Below are positions 37,901-49,900 of a DNA stretch of 64,000 nucleotides, in pieces. The stretch spans positions 1,736,001 to 1,800,000 of the forward strand of contig CM038463.1 of assembly GCA_021464415.1 (NCBI GenBank), written 5' to 3'. Position numbers and translations under genes: made by a program. Each line of letters starts with the position of its first letter. The first letter of the stretch is position 1. Source of the stretch: Lonicera japonica (taxonomy: Eukaryota > Streptophyta > Magnoliopsida > Dipsacales > Caprifoliaceae). The notes below the pieces were generated by a model that did no database searches, had not been told where the DNA came from, and saw only the letters and a list, made by a program, of their open reading frames with translations.

Positions 37901-40900
37901 TTCAAGAGATTTTGCGAAGCGGTCGGTCAATTTGGCCCGGGTTACCGACCTCCAAGTCAATACATGTTGAGAGAGCCGTTATTAAAAGAAGAGGTTGAAA
38001 GAACAAAATTGTCACTCAAGAAACAAGAAGAAGAATGGAAAGTAAACGGTTGTTCAATAATGACCGATGCTTGGAGTGATCGAAAGAGGAGGAGTGTCAT
38101 GAATTTATGTGTTAATTGTAAGGAAGGCACTACTTTTGTTTCTTCCCAAGAAGACTCGGAGTCGGCACATACGGGTGAATACATTTTTAATTACGTTGAT
38201 AAATTTATTGATGAAATTGGGCCACAATATATTGTTCAAGTGGTGACCGACAATGCCACAAATAATATGGCCGCGGCGGACTTGTTAAAGGCAAAGAGGC
38301 CAACAATGTTTTGGACTTCTTGTGCCACTCACACATTAAACCTCATGCTTGAAGGCATTGGTAAGCAATCGAGGTTTAAAGGATTGATTGAGAAGGCAAA
38401 GACATTAACTATCTTTATTTATGCACATCATAAGACTTTGTCACTTATGAGGAAGTTCACGAAGAAAAGGGATATTGTTAGGCCGGGGGTTACTAGATTT
38501 GCTACTGCTTTTCTCACTTTACAAAGTATAATGGAAAAAAAAGATAAGTTGAGGCTAATGTTTACTAGTGATGAGTGGGGAAGTTGTAAATGGTCTAAAA
38601 ACGCAAAAGGGAAAATTGCAAGTGCCACCGTCTTAAGTATGACTTTTTGGAATGGTGTGTCTTTGTGCTTGAAAGTGTTTGCTCCTTTAGTAAAAGTACT
38701 TCGTATTGCGGATGGAGATAAAAAGCCGGCAATGGGGTTTTTATATGGTGAGTTACAAAAAGCAAAAAATGATATCAAAGAGGCATTTAAGAATGTGGAG
38801 ACTCATTATCGCCCAATCCTAGAAATTATTGATGCAAAATCCGAAGGTCGGCTTGATAGTCCATTACATTTGGCGGGCTATATATTGAATCCGTACTACT
38901 TTTACAAGGATGCCAACATACACAAGGATCAAGTCGTCATGGATGGTTTTTTAACTTGTGTTGAAACTTTCTTTAAAGACGATATTGAAAAACAAAGCAT
39001 TATTAGCAATGTGGAGATGTGGAAATATTTAAGAAAAGAGGGTACGTTTGGGAAACAATTGGCCGCATCCGGGTGCACCAAGAATGATGATAACTTTGAT
39101 CCGGGTATATTTCTTCACTTTGCACGCACTTTATTTAATATTTTATTTTTTTATTATATATTTATAAGTTTCTTTAATGAATAGTTGGATGGTGGAGTAT
39201 CTATGGCAATGGAGTTCCTAATTTGCAATCGATGGCTTTGAAGATCCTCTCGTTGACCACTAGTTCATCCGGGTGTGAAAGAAATTGGAGTACTTTTGAA
39301 GGCGTAAGTGGCTTTGGGATTTTAGTTAGTATTAAACTATTTAGTATTTTAGTATAATTTTATTCCTTCAAAAAATTTAAATTTTATATTTCATATTTTA
39401 TTTTTTTATGTAGATACATACTAAAAAGAGGAATAGACTAGATTCAACACGGTTGAATAATCTTGTCTATGTTCAATTTAATTCTAAGCTTCTCAATAAA
39501 AAGAAAAGGGCAAAGGAGAAAGACATTGATGTTTTATTAGCAAGTGACGCTAGTAAAGCGCAATCATGGATTGTTGAAGGTGGAGAAGATGAAGAAAATT
39601 CGGGACTAACTTGGGAACAAGTTGGAGAAGCAAGTGGAGCGGATGATGTCCTACAAATGAGAAGAAGTTCTAGAAATGTGGCAAATGCCGAAATACCTAT
39701 ACCTATCCCTGTTGTACGAGAACTTCATGAAGACGACTTTGCATCGGAAGAAGAGTCGGAAGATGACGGGAATGAAGAATATGAATTTGAGTCCGATGGA
39801 GAGAGGGTCAATGAAGGATATGGAGAAGAAGAATACGAGCTTTAGTTGATTGCCTACTATTTTATATTTTTATTACTTTGAGTTTTGAATCTTTTGGCTT
39901 TTGACATGCTTATGTTTTACTACTTAGTACTCTTTACTCTATGTTTCTACTTTTGAGATTGTATAATATTGCATGTACTATGTTTCTACATGCTTGGTAC
40001 TTTGTTCCTATTAATATATTAAAGTTCATTTTGCTACTATTATGTTTTATTTAGCATATTGTTATATAATATATTATTTATATGGTGAATAGTGCATATC
40101 CGATTTTTCCCGATTTATCCCCGATAAATCCCCGATAAAATGAAAAATCCCCACTCCCCACCTTGCCGATCGATTTCCGATTCACGATTTTTAGAACATT
40201 GGCAAAAAGTAAGTCTGACCACTCTGTATTTTATAAACAATCTGAAGCAGGCGTCATTTTGTTAGTTGTGTACGTAGATGACATTGTCATTACTGGAAGT
40301 GATACCACGGGAATCTCATTTCTTAAGTCCTTCCTTCATACTCAATTTCATACAAAGGACTTAGGGACGCTAAAATACTTTTTGGGTGTCGAAGTTGCAA
40401 GGAGTAAAAAGGGTATATTTCTGTCTCAGAGAAAATATGTTCTTGATTTATTAGCTGAGACAGGAAAGTTGGGGGCAAAGCCGTGTAGTACTCCGATGAT
40501 TCCTAATGTACAGCTGACAAAAGATGGTGAATTATTCGAGAATCCTGAGAAATATAGAAGATTGGTGGGGAAGCTGAACTATCTTACAGTGACTCGTCCG
40601 GATATTGCGTACTCTGTTAGTGTGGTGAGCCAATTTATGTCGTCCCCAACAGTTCATCATTGGGCAGCATTAGAACAAATTTTGTGTTACCTAAAAGGAG
40701 CACCTGGACGGGGTATTTTGTATGCAAATCATGGGCATACTCGTATGGAATGTTTTTCAGATGCAGATTGGGCAGGGTCCAAGGTGGATAGAAGATCCAC
40801 ATCAGGCTATTGTGTCTTTGTTGGAGGAAATTTGGTTTCTTGGAAAAGTAAGAAGCAGAATGTTGTGTCACGATCCAGTGCAGAATCAGAATATAAAGCT

Positions 40901-43900
40901 ATGGCTCAATCTGTATGTGAAATAATGTGGATATTTCAACTTTTAACTGAAGTAGGGATTAAGACTTCGGTACCAGCAAAATTGTGGTGTGATAACCAAG
41001 CTGCCTTACATATTGCGTCTAATCCCGTGTTCCATGAACGAACGAAACATATTGAAATTGATTGCCATTTTATCCGTGAGAAGATACAGCAAGGTTTAAT
41101 TTCTACAGGGTATGTGAAGACTGGAGAACAATTAGGTGATCTTTTAACGAAAGCCTTAAATGGGATCCGTGTTGATTATCTTTGTAACAAGCTGGGCATG
41201 ATCGATATATATGCTCCAGCTTGAGGGGGAGTGTTATAAGTTGTAAATAGTTAAAGAGAAAATAGATAGTAGGACTTGATTTTTCTTCCCACATTGGAGT
41301 AGTAGTCTTTGTGTTAGGAGTCTTGGGATGTATATATATGTGTAAGTGCTTCTTCTAATAAATGAACAATCCTTCCCATTATACATTACAAGACACAAGG
41401 ATAAAATAAACGTAAAATGCAGCCAAGTGTGGCAACTCATTTCATCTCTTTACCTTTCTTTAATTGGACCCAATAGCTTGTAATAATCAGGGAAACCTTG
41501 TAATCTCGCATTTTCGCGAATTGTTAGGACTCTGTCTTGTACAGGGTGCAGTATTGCCTGGCAAGACAAACAGAATTTTTTAAGTAAGAACAAGCGTTTG
41601 TCTACCCAAGTATAGATCATGAGAAATGCTTCAAGATTACATAAGGTAATAATAATAACAATAAATATTGACCTGGTTGTGGGGCTCTGCTCTAGTAACC
41701 ACAGTTGGCACTGTCTCATCCCACCATAATCGCCGAAATGGTCTGCAAAAAATTCACATGAATGAGTACTCGGAAAAGAAAGACATTGTAGAACTATATT
41801 CAACTGGCATTCCTTACTTTTTTGAAGTTCCCTTCCTAAAGCTTATTGCATAATCAGGCACCTATCATGTAACAGAACAATGATCAGAAAGGGTAAGTTA
41901 CAGAAATCCTCTTAACAAAAAAAAAAAAAAAAATGCCCCCTTAAACCATTAATATGTATATAAATATGCAATTGTGTCGCCAGGATAGCTTGAACCTACA
42001 AAATTAAATCTATCAAGTGAATATCAAATGTTACACTCCTAGTTGTCATTTGTTTTCCGTGATAACCTTACAAACTATTTGGACAATTTTTTTTTGATCA
42101 GAAACAAAGCTTATATTGATAAAAAACCAAAAACAAGCAGAAGAAAGAAAAAAGTGAACGAGAGGTCCACATACAACAAACAACAGAAAACAAACCAAAA
42201 CACAAAATGACCCATCTTAGACACCAAAAATCCCAACTAGAACACCACAAGCTGCAACACAGAGCGAACTAAGCTAACACCACAAAAAACAAACAACAAT
42301 ACAACCAAAAAAACCTCCCTAAAAGACTGAAGCTTCAAATCCCCCGCAAATCTAAATCGCTGAGAAAAACCCAAATGGTGTTTCTTTCACGCCATAGCTG
42401 CTTCCCAGTCACGTATAATATCTGACATAGAAAGAATACCAAATTTCTTAGATGAGAAAGCCCACAACGAAGCTAACGACTTGACTCTTTGCCACACCTT
42501 CTCCTCATTTTCCTCCTTATCTTCAAAAATCCTAGCATTCCTTTCCTTCCAGACACACCACATCACCGCCATGAGATTACACCTCCATAGCACTTTCGTT
42601 TTCTTCTTATCTCCTCTCAAGCACCACTTTCCGATCAACAGATCATACCAGGAACCTGGAAATACTGAAATCAGGTTGAACTCCCTTCTAATGTTGGACC
42701 AAATGTAGTGAACAAACGGGCAGTGGATCATCAAATGATCTAAACTCTCATTACTACCTTTACACATAATGGACAATTATAGAAGTAAATCAGACCTCCC
42801 TATCTATGCTCTCTAACCTCCCAACCAAATCCGGCACTTTTATGCAGCAAACCACTGTTGACACAGCCTCCCTCTTTCTCTTCTTTTCCCCAAACCATAC
42901 CCTCTATCAATGCTAAATATGAACACTTTACCTATCCAAATTAAGAGTCCACCTTTTTTTTCGAGATTTCACAATTAAGGATCCAATTTCCTATTTGGAG
43001 CATAATCAATGTACCACATTCAAAGATAGTAAATAAGTTTATTCTTGACCATTGATTGACTTGGAAATTGCATATTTTTAAAAACTGACATAGTCAACTA
43101 TGGCTCCGAATTTGGGATGCAAAGATTAGCTCACAAAATGGGTAGGGCCTATGTTACCAAAGCAGACTCCATTTCAGATCTAAAATTATGTTCCTGCAAT
43201 GGGGGTTTTAAGGAAATTTAGTATTTCTGCAATGCTAGGTTTTGAATTTGTTTCTTAGAAGAATATACATACCGGAAAGTGTTAGTTGTCTTGGTCTTCC
43301 CTAGGTAAAAGGGTTTGGATGAAGCTTTTTGGAATTTCTCTTGCAAATCTTTCTTTGAGATCCCTCGGGCCGTCATTAAATTCCATTTTTAGGACCCCAT
43401 AAATTTATTTGACTAGTAGGTAGTCCTTCAAGGTTTAAGAGTTTGCTTCTTTAAGACAAATTAACACTCGCAATTTAATGAGTTAATTCAACAAAAGAGG
43501 TCTCCATTTTGGCTCCTTATTATGCGTTCTATGCAAAAAAAATAGTAAGTGCTTGCCATAATTTGTTCACTGCAAGTTTACTAGATACTTTTTCAGCCAA
43601 AAGCCTTTGAGTTTGGCTTCCGTTGGGTTTCACGTTGTGTGTTGGATTTCTCAGGAAGAAAAGGGGGAAGTTATTGGGGATTCTGTTTTGTTTTCACATT
43701 GGAGTGGATTATTCAGATTAAAAGACAAAATTTATTTTTATTGACAAAAAGGACAGGGTATGGAGTTATAAGATCAAACGAAATAAATGTAAGGAATCAT
43801 TTCGAGTTTTCAATTTTAAGTCGGTGTGTTAACGTGAAGGTACGGAGTGATTTTTCGGGAAAATGTAAGAATTTTCTAGGGAAACTGAATGAAACCCATA

Positions 43901-46900
43901 AAACCATTCAGTGAAGGAATTCAGATCTCGAAGAGCACAGAAACAAAACCATGTTAGTGGTGTCTAGAAGTGAATGAGCTTCACGTGGGCATAAGCATGA
44001 CAAACAGACAGCCAGCAACACACGTAAGATCCATGAACAATAAGCGGAAAAGAGAAATAAGTGTAGAATGTAAAGAAGACAAGGATATAATGTTTTTCCC
44101 TGATAAGAATGATTATTTGTTTGATCCTATGTGGAATATGTTGGGAGTTCGATTTTAACATTTGCTGCTCTCCTGTTCGGAAGTGTAACATTTGTCCACG
44201 AGCTAGTTATAACAAGGAAGAGAATCAGACCTTTTTATATAAAAAAATGTAACATTTGGTGGTGAAGTTGTTTGCTTTTTGACTCTTTTTCATAAACAGT
44301 AAGTGCAAGACCCCAATGGTTGAGGTGAACATTATAATGACTTTCAAAAGTGAAAGAAAATCATACTGATTTCATACCAAAGGCTTATTTGAAGGCAAGA
44401 GTGGACGTTCGACATCTGGGTCCAATTCAACTTTCTTCCCCCTAAATCGAAGCCCTTTTAGATCCCTAAAATTTGCACCCTGGAAGGAAAAAAAACAAAA
44501 ACAAATTAACAAGGTTTCTCAAGTTTCAATTCATTCATTTAACAGATGTACAGCCAAATAACAAAAAGGCTAGCAGACCTTTCTTTTTGGAACTTGACAA
44601 ACACGTTGATAATCATCTTCATTTAATTGAAGAGGCTGGTGATCAAAAAGAACATGTGATGACGGTTCCGAACTTTGTGTTGTAAAACCCAGCATCTCTA
44701 CATAAGGAATCGAGATTAGATCAGTGAAGGGAAATTTTCATTTCCACTAAACTCTGAAAAGAAAATTCATTCGCTGAAATTAACATAGATCTTTCGTAAC
44801 CATCTTAACAATATTTTTTCCTTACAAAAGAGATAAGCTCAAGATGAATAACTAAGTTCAACAACATCTATCATAAGTTTCTCCTTGTAACAAAGGACCA
44901 AGTGAAGAAAACAAATGGTAAGAAATTGAAGAACAATTATCCCTACAAAAAAGGCCATATCTTTTGATTGCGATTTCCTAAAAACAAAAATGTTTAATAT
45001 CCCATAATAAACATCGACAAAAGAATATATATCCAACTCACCTTCCTTCCTTAATCTGATGAACTGCTGAAATTCTGTTGCTGGCATTTCGTCTCCGTAT
45101 GGCATTTCATCACGCACTTCATCATTGTTTACCTAAACTTTCAAAAATGAAGAAAATAAACTTGTGTCGTATCCCGCTAAAAACACTAGGAAAGGACAAA
45201 CATAACATGGTTTAACTTACGGGAGGAAGGTCAGATATTGCATCTCCAAGAAAGAGTTCCTTCTCCAACTCAACATTGCAACCTTCTTCATAACCAACTA
45301 CATTCATCTGTGCTCATCCAACATCATTAATAATAAAATCAGTAATTGCATTTAGCAGCATATTAAGGATAATTAAATGCTTGTTTTGGTAAAAAATAGC
45401 GCAAGATGGAAGTTATAAAAGATAGAAGTAAGCAGAGTTGACTTCTTTTTTTTAAGTAACTTTATAACAAATCAAGGCATAGAGTGATGTGATATACATA
45501 GCAAAACATATGGTAAGCAGTTACAACTGCCCATCCCCTGAGCATGAGAAACATATACAAAATACAAAACAAGCAGGTGGAATCTCAATCCTATAAACAA
45601 TCTAGAATGAACATGTAGAAATTACAAAGTTTGCATTAAAGACTTATTTTTCAGATTTAAAAATTCCCGAGATCAAACTTTGTAAATTTGTCTATGAGAG
45701 ATTACACAACTATGAACTTCATTAAAACTTTAAAAAGATAAAAGTAAAAGTGACTTCCCCTTGTACCTAACATGCATTAAGATGTACGCTATCATACCTC
45801 GAATTCAGCAGGAGCACCTCCCTTTGAGACAACTTTATGCGTGGGTAATGGGTATTGAGGCAGCCTCTGCATAATCAAAATGTCAAATTATTAAATGTAA
45901 AAACAAGGGACAAGAATTAAATAACTAGAATACCTCTGTTGGACAAGCACCCCACATAAACATGCGCATGCGGAATTGTGGAAGTCCATATGAACCAGCT
46001 ATCATCATCCCCATGCGTGCTTGATAGTTCATCCCAACAAGGCGACCTAAAGCGTATCTCCCGAGAAAACCACCAGCAAACTTCAGTATATCAACCACGT
46101 TTTCCATTAGCAAAAATTTTGGTTTTAAAAAGCTCACAAAATCCATGAAAACATCTATTTGTTTATTTTTTTCATCATCCAAGGGATTCTCTTCATTCCT
46201 AAACCGATTAAATCCACTGATTCCTTGACATGGAGGACCCCCGCATAAAACATCAACATTTCCCTAAAAAAATTGACAATAAAAAGGAGACATTAATGAG
46301 AACTAGTGAAAATACATCATAATATGTTAAGTAAATGCAAACAATGAAACTTACAGGCAAAGGTAAAATATTTGATTTACAACCATCAGCGACAAACTCG
46401 TGTATCTTCTCTTGACAATCACTAGAGAAAAAACATCGATTTTAAGATATGAAAAGGGTAATTTTCAATTTTAGAATAAATGGAGTATCTAATGAAGTTT
46501 ACACACCCCAAACCATCTTCAGGCTCCCAAGTATCTTCTTCTGGCCCATAGCCCTTCCACCGAATCTAGACAACAAAAAATGCATAGAGTTACAACTTAT
46601 AATAGAACATTAATGAACTCAAACAACATATACCAAATAACGTTATTAACAAATTACAAACAAAAACGAGATCATAGTAGCACAACCAAAAAATATATGT
46701 ATCACAAACAGAAATTGACTCCATTTGTACAATCTAAAAGCACCAAATATGTTCACAAAATAACTAGTTGGACAACTAAAAGTACTAAGACTTCCTAGAA
46801 TATGAATCTAAATATAAGGTTGAAAAGCAAGGTTCTAGATAACCTCTGTTCATTAAGTATCACAAACTCAATGAGTTGTTATTGTTTTATAGATAGATAC

Positions 46901-49900
46901 ATGTAGACTTTGCGCATACTTTTTCCCTAACTAGAGACATTAAAACATAACTTAATTCTGGATCAAAGGTTACCTTGAAATACAGCCCATGTTTGTCAAT
47001 GTCATTGGGGTCACCATAGCATATTGATATAACTTTCTCAACTTCAAATTCTTCTTCATCGTTGGTTTCATCATCATCATCACCCTTTTCATCTGCCATA
47101 GGAGCTTCACATTGTTGTTGTGAATTCTCACGTCCTCTCCATGAAACAACAAGTTCTTCCCACTTCTTTAATAAAGATAGGAAGTCTTCTGCACGTTCAT
47201 TTCTAACCTGTATTGTGTGTAATTTAATCAAAAATCTCAAGAATATCCAATTAATTTAAAAAAAAATGAGACGTGAAAATGAAAATGAAATATACCTTTG
47301 TTTCAGGATGATTCAATTCGAGACTATCACATGCATATTTGTTCATATCTACAGCCCATTTCTACAAAAGGAGCAAGTAAATAGTTAGCGTCATAGATAA
47401 TAGAAACTTAGATTAACTAAGGTAATAATATGTCATCAGCTGCGCAGGGTTAACCATTCACATATTAAAAGCAAGCATATTTAAGAAACATGAATGTTGC
47501 ACATACTGTAACAAGATTAAGACCACCAGACATGTTGGCCCCTAGGCAAAGTCCAGTGGACATTGCACCACATCCTGAGTAAAGGTCCAACATTGTTATC
47601 TCTGGATTCTTGTGATCTTCAACTAAAGTGACCTCCGTACCCACTTTAACAGGAACTCCAGCCTCGCTAGAAACTGCAGAATCAGATTCGTTTTCATCTT
47701 CAACATTATCTGCAGAACAACTTACTCTTTAGAACTGAAAGTTGGCTCAACAAAAAAAAGCAGCCAACATCAGCCATTGAGGGAATTGGTACCATTTGGT
47801 AAGTTCACAAAAGATGAATATGGCACCAAATACAACATGTCGTAGTAATAGTGACAATCTGAAGGCACAGCCTTCTTGGTATCCAAATCTACCTGTAAAA
47901 CAAAACCAAAAAAAAAATTTAAAATGAATGAACTAAGAGACTAATTGAAAAACTATTCCGTGAACCAATTTGATCCATACACTTAAGGGTAATTGGACAA
48001 TGTTGATCTTCTCGAGAAGGCAATCCAATTCGTTATCATTTCTTATCTCAGAAAGAAATACCCGTTTATCATCAATAAAGTTAGCACAACTCTTAATCAC
48101 CTAAGAAAACATTAAAAAACAAAATATTAGGTCTTTTTTTTCAAAAGATAGGCAACCAATTAGCAAGGCATAATCAAAAGACTTACTGTATCTTTGGCCC
48201 GGTAGAACCAACGAGCTGTAATATAAGGTGACCCGTTTAACCCCTCAAACATTTCCTCAATCTTACATATATAACTTTCTTCCCCTTCTCCTGCCTACAA
48301 AAAGCAGATTGAAGAAATCACATAACAAAACACATGATGTACTAACTAGCAGTCTAGCACACCAATTGATACAAGAATAAGACTCCAACTTATTCAAATA
48401 TATGAGTCTTTTCTCAAGAGATGCTTACAAACTTAAAAATAAGTCCCTCTACCAAATTTTCTAACAGTTAGAAAGTCATTCAAGCTTCTCCATTCTTCGT
48501 CACTATTCATCTCACTTTGCATTGTTTGAGTCAATTGCATGGAAGGAGCAAACATGATATAAATTACAAAATTATTTGAAAATTCTAGAGGGGCCCTTTC
48601 CTTACTACCTCCTATTCTACCGGTCTAGAGGGCAGCTATCCCAAGGCGTACTAAGTCAAGCGGTGCGTTATACCCCTTGACTCACTAGTCTAGGAGGCAG
48701 CTACCCCAAGGTGTGCTAAGTTGAGCAGTACTTAGTCACACGCCAACCCCTCTTGGGAACTTGAAGAGAAGTGGCTTGCAGGATTGAACACGGGTCCGTT
48801 ATGTGAGTTTTCACCTATTAACGAAAAAAAAGGAGACACCAAACTTAAACAAACAGAGAGATGTCCCAAAACCATATCCAAATAGTACCAATCCTACGTG
48901 ACATTCCCTTCCCATTTTAGTTAAAGGTCCATTGCTGCAACATTTCCTTTTTGGCAAAAAGTGCAATCCACTAAAAATACACCTCATATTCAATCATTTA
49001 AGTTCCTAGACTTTCCTCCCTATGCAAATCTCAAGAAACATTCTCCCTCTTTGGGCCATATAACCTTCTTGAATATTCCCTCTTTTGGGGGCACATGTCC
49101 TAGACATATTCCCAGAAAACCACCTTCTCTAGCTAGCTCTCTAACCCCATATTTACTTGGTTTGCTGCTCTCTCCTTCTCTCCCCGAGGTGCATGTGTTC
49201 TCACTTCAACCCTCTCTCAAATTCCTTTGGTTATAGTGATTGACCACACACAAGTGCTTCATCTAGCCCTATGTGACCCAAATCCCGTTGTGAGGTTTAG
49301 ACCTCCGGAACCCAATTAATCATGAATGTCATATGCTGCTGGCAGGTTTAAGTGTATAAAATTTACAACTTCCAAAAGCTTTTAAAAAAAAATATCCTGT
49401 TAAGAGGTTTAGAACTCCGGGATTCGGAGCATCACACACTATCCTCTTACAAAATTAAATAATTTCCAAAAGGGGAATATATTACACTTAGGCTTCGTTT
49501 GATAACAAGTTGAAAAATTATGGCAAAATTAATTGATTTTTTTGAAAAGTTGGAAAATGAGTTTGAGTAATGTGATGAGATGAGATGCTCCCCATCTCAT
49601 GCTAACTTGAATGAGTAACTTCTTTATTTTTCTGCCAAAAAAAATTATTGCTCATCGCCCAAAGATTTTTTTCCATGGAGAAAGTGAAAAAAGTAAGAGA
49701 GCATGTGACCACATTACTCAACTCATATTCTAACTTCTCACTAATATTAATTGTTTTTGCTATAATTTTTCATCTTGTTATCAAACAAGCCTTAAAGTAT
49801 CAAACCTAACAATATTTTCAACCACCACTTGAAAATGTATATGGGATTAAATATTGTGTTGTTGAGATTAAGGATGTTTTTATATTGGTGCATAGTGCCT

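Larger units (their letters stand above)
36365..40201 (+). mobile_element. hAT-superfamily DNA transposon inserted in the copia reverse transcriptase
   Basis: The element is 3837 bases, with terminal inverted repeats CAGTGTTCTAAAAATCG and CGATTTTTAGAACATTG (one mismatch). A perfect 8-base duplication GCAAAAAG lies at 36357-36364 and 40202-40209. Both ends are rich in GATAAATC/GATTTATC motifs. The length, TIR, 8-base duplication and transposase all fit hAT. It is younger than the copia element that it splits. Confidence 0.97.
33231..41224 (+). pseudogene. Copia gag-pol polyprotein, interrupted by the hAT transposon
   Basis: The frame runs from ATG 33231 to the insertion point at 36364 and resumes at 40210, ending with TGA at 41222-41224. 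The two parts are in the same phase, so before the hAT insertion the frame was continuous for about 1,382 codons with no other break seen. Domains in order: UBN2-type gag ([18 protein letters not shown] near residue 23), CCHC knuckle ([14 protein letters not shown]), protease with DSGATDH, gag-pre-integrase, integrase core with LVHSDVWGP and [10 protein letters not shown], and reverse transcriptase ([24 protein letters not shown]). After the hAT come YVDDIVITG and RNase H ([24 protein letters not shown]). The break falls inside the reverse transcriptase, upstream of the catalytic YVDD, so this copy cannot move by itself. Confidence 0.95.
32474..41390 (+). mobile_element. Young Ty1/copia retrotransposon in the last intron of CMT3, split by a hAT element
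   Basis: LTRs of 159 bases at 32474-32632 and 41232-41390 are identical base for base, and the flanks carry a perfect 5-base duplication AGACA (32469-32473 and 41391-41395). The primer-binding site TGGTATCAGAG starts at 32633; the polypurine tract TTGAGGGGGAG ends at 41231. Without the 3837-base hAT insertion and one TSD copy the element would be 5,072 bases. It lies antisense to CMT3. Confidence 0.97.
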
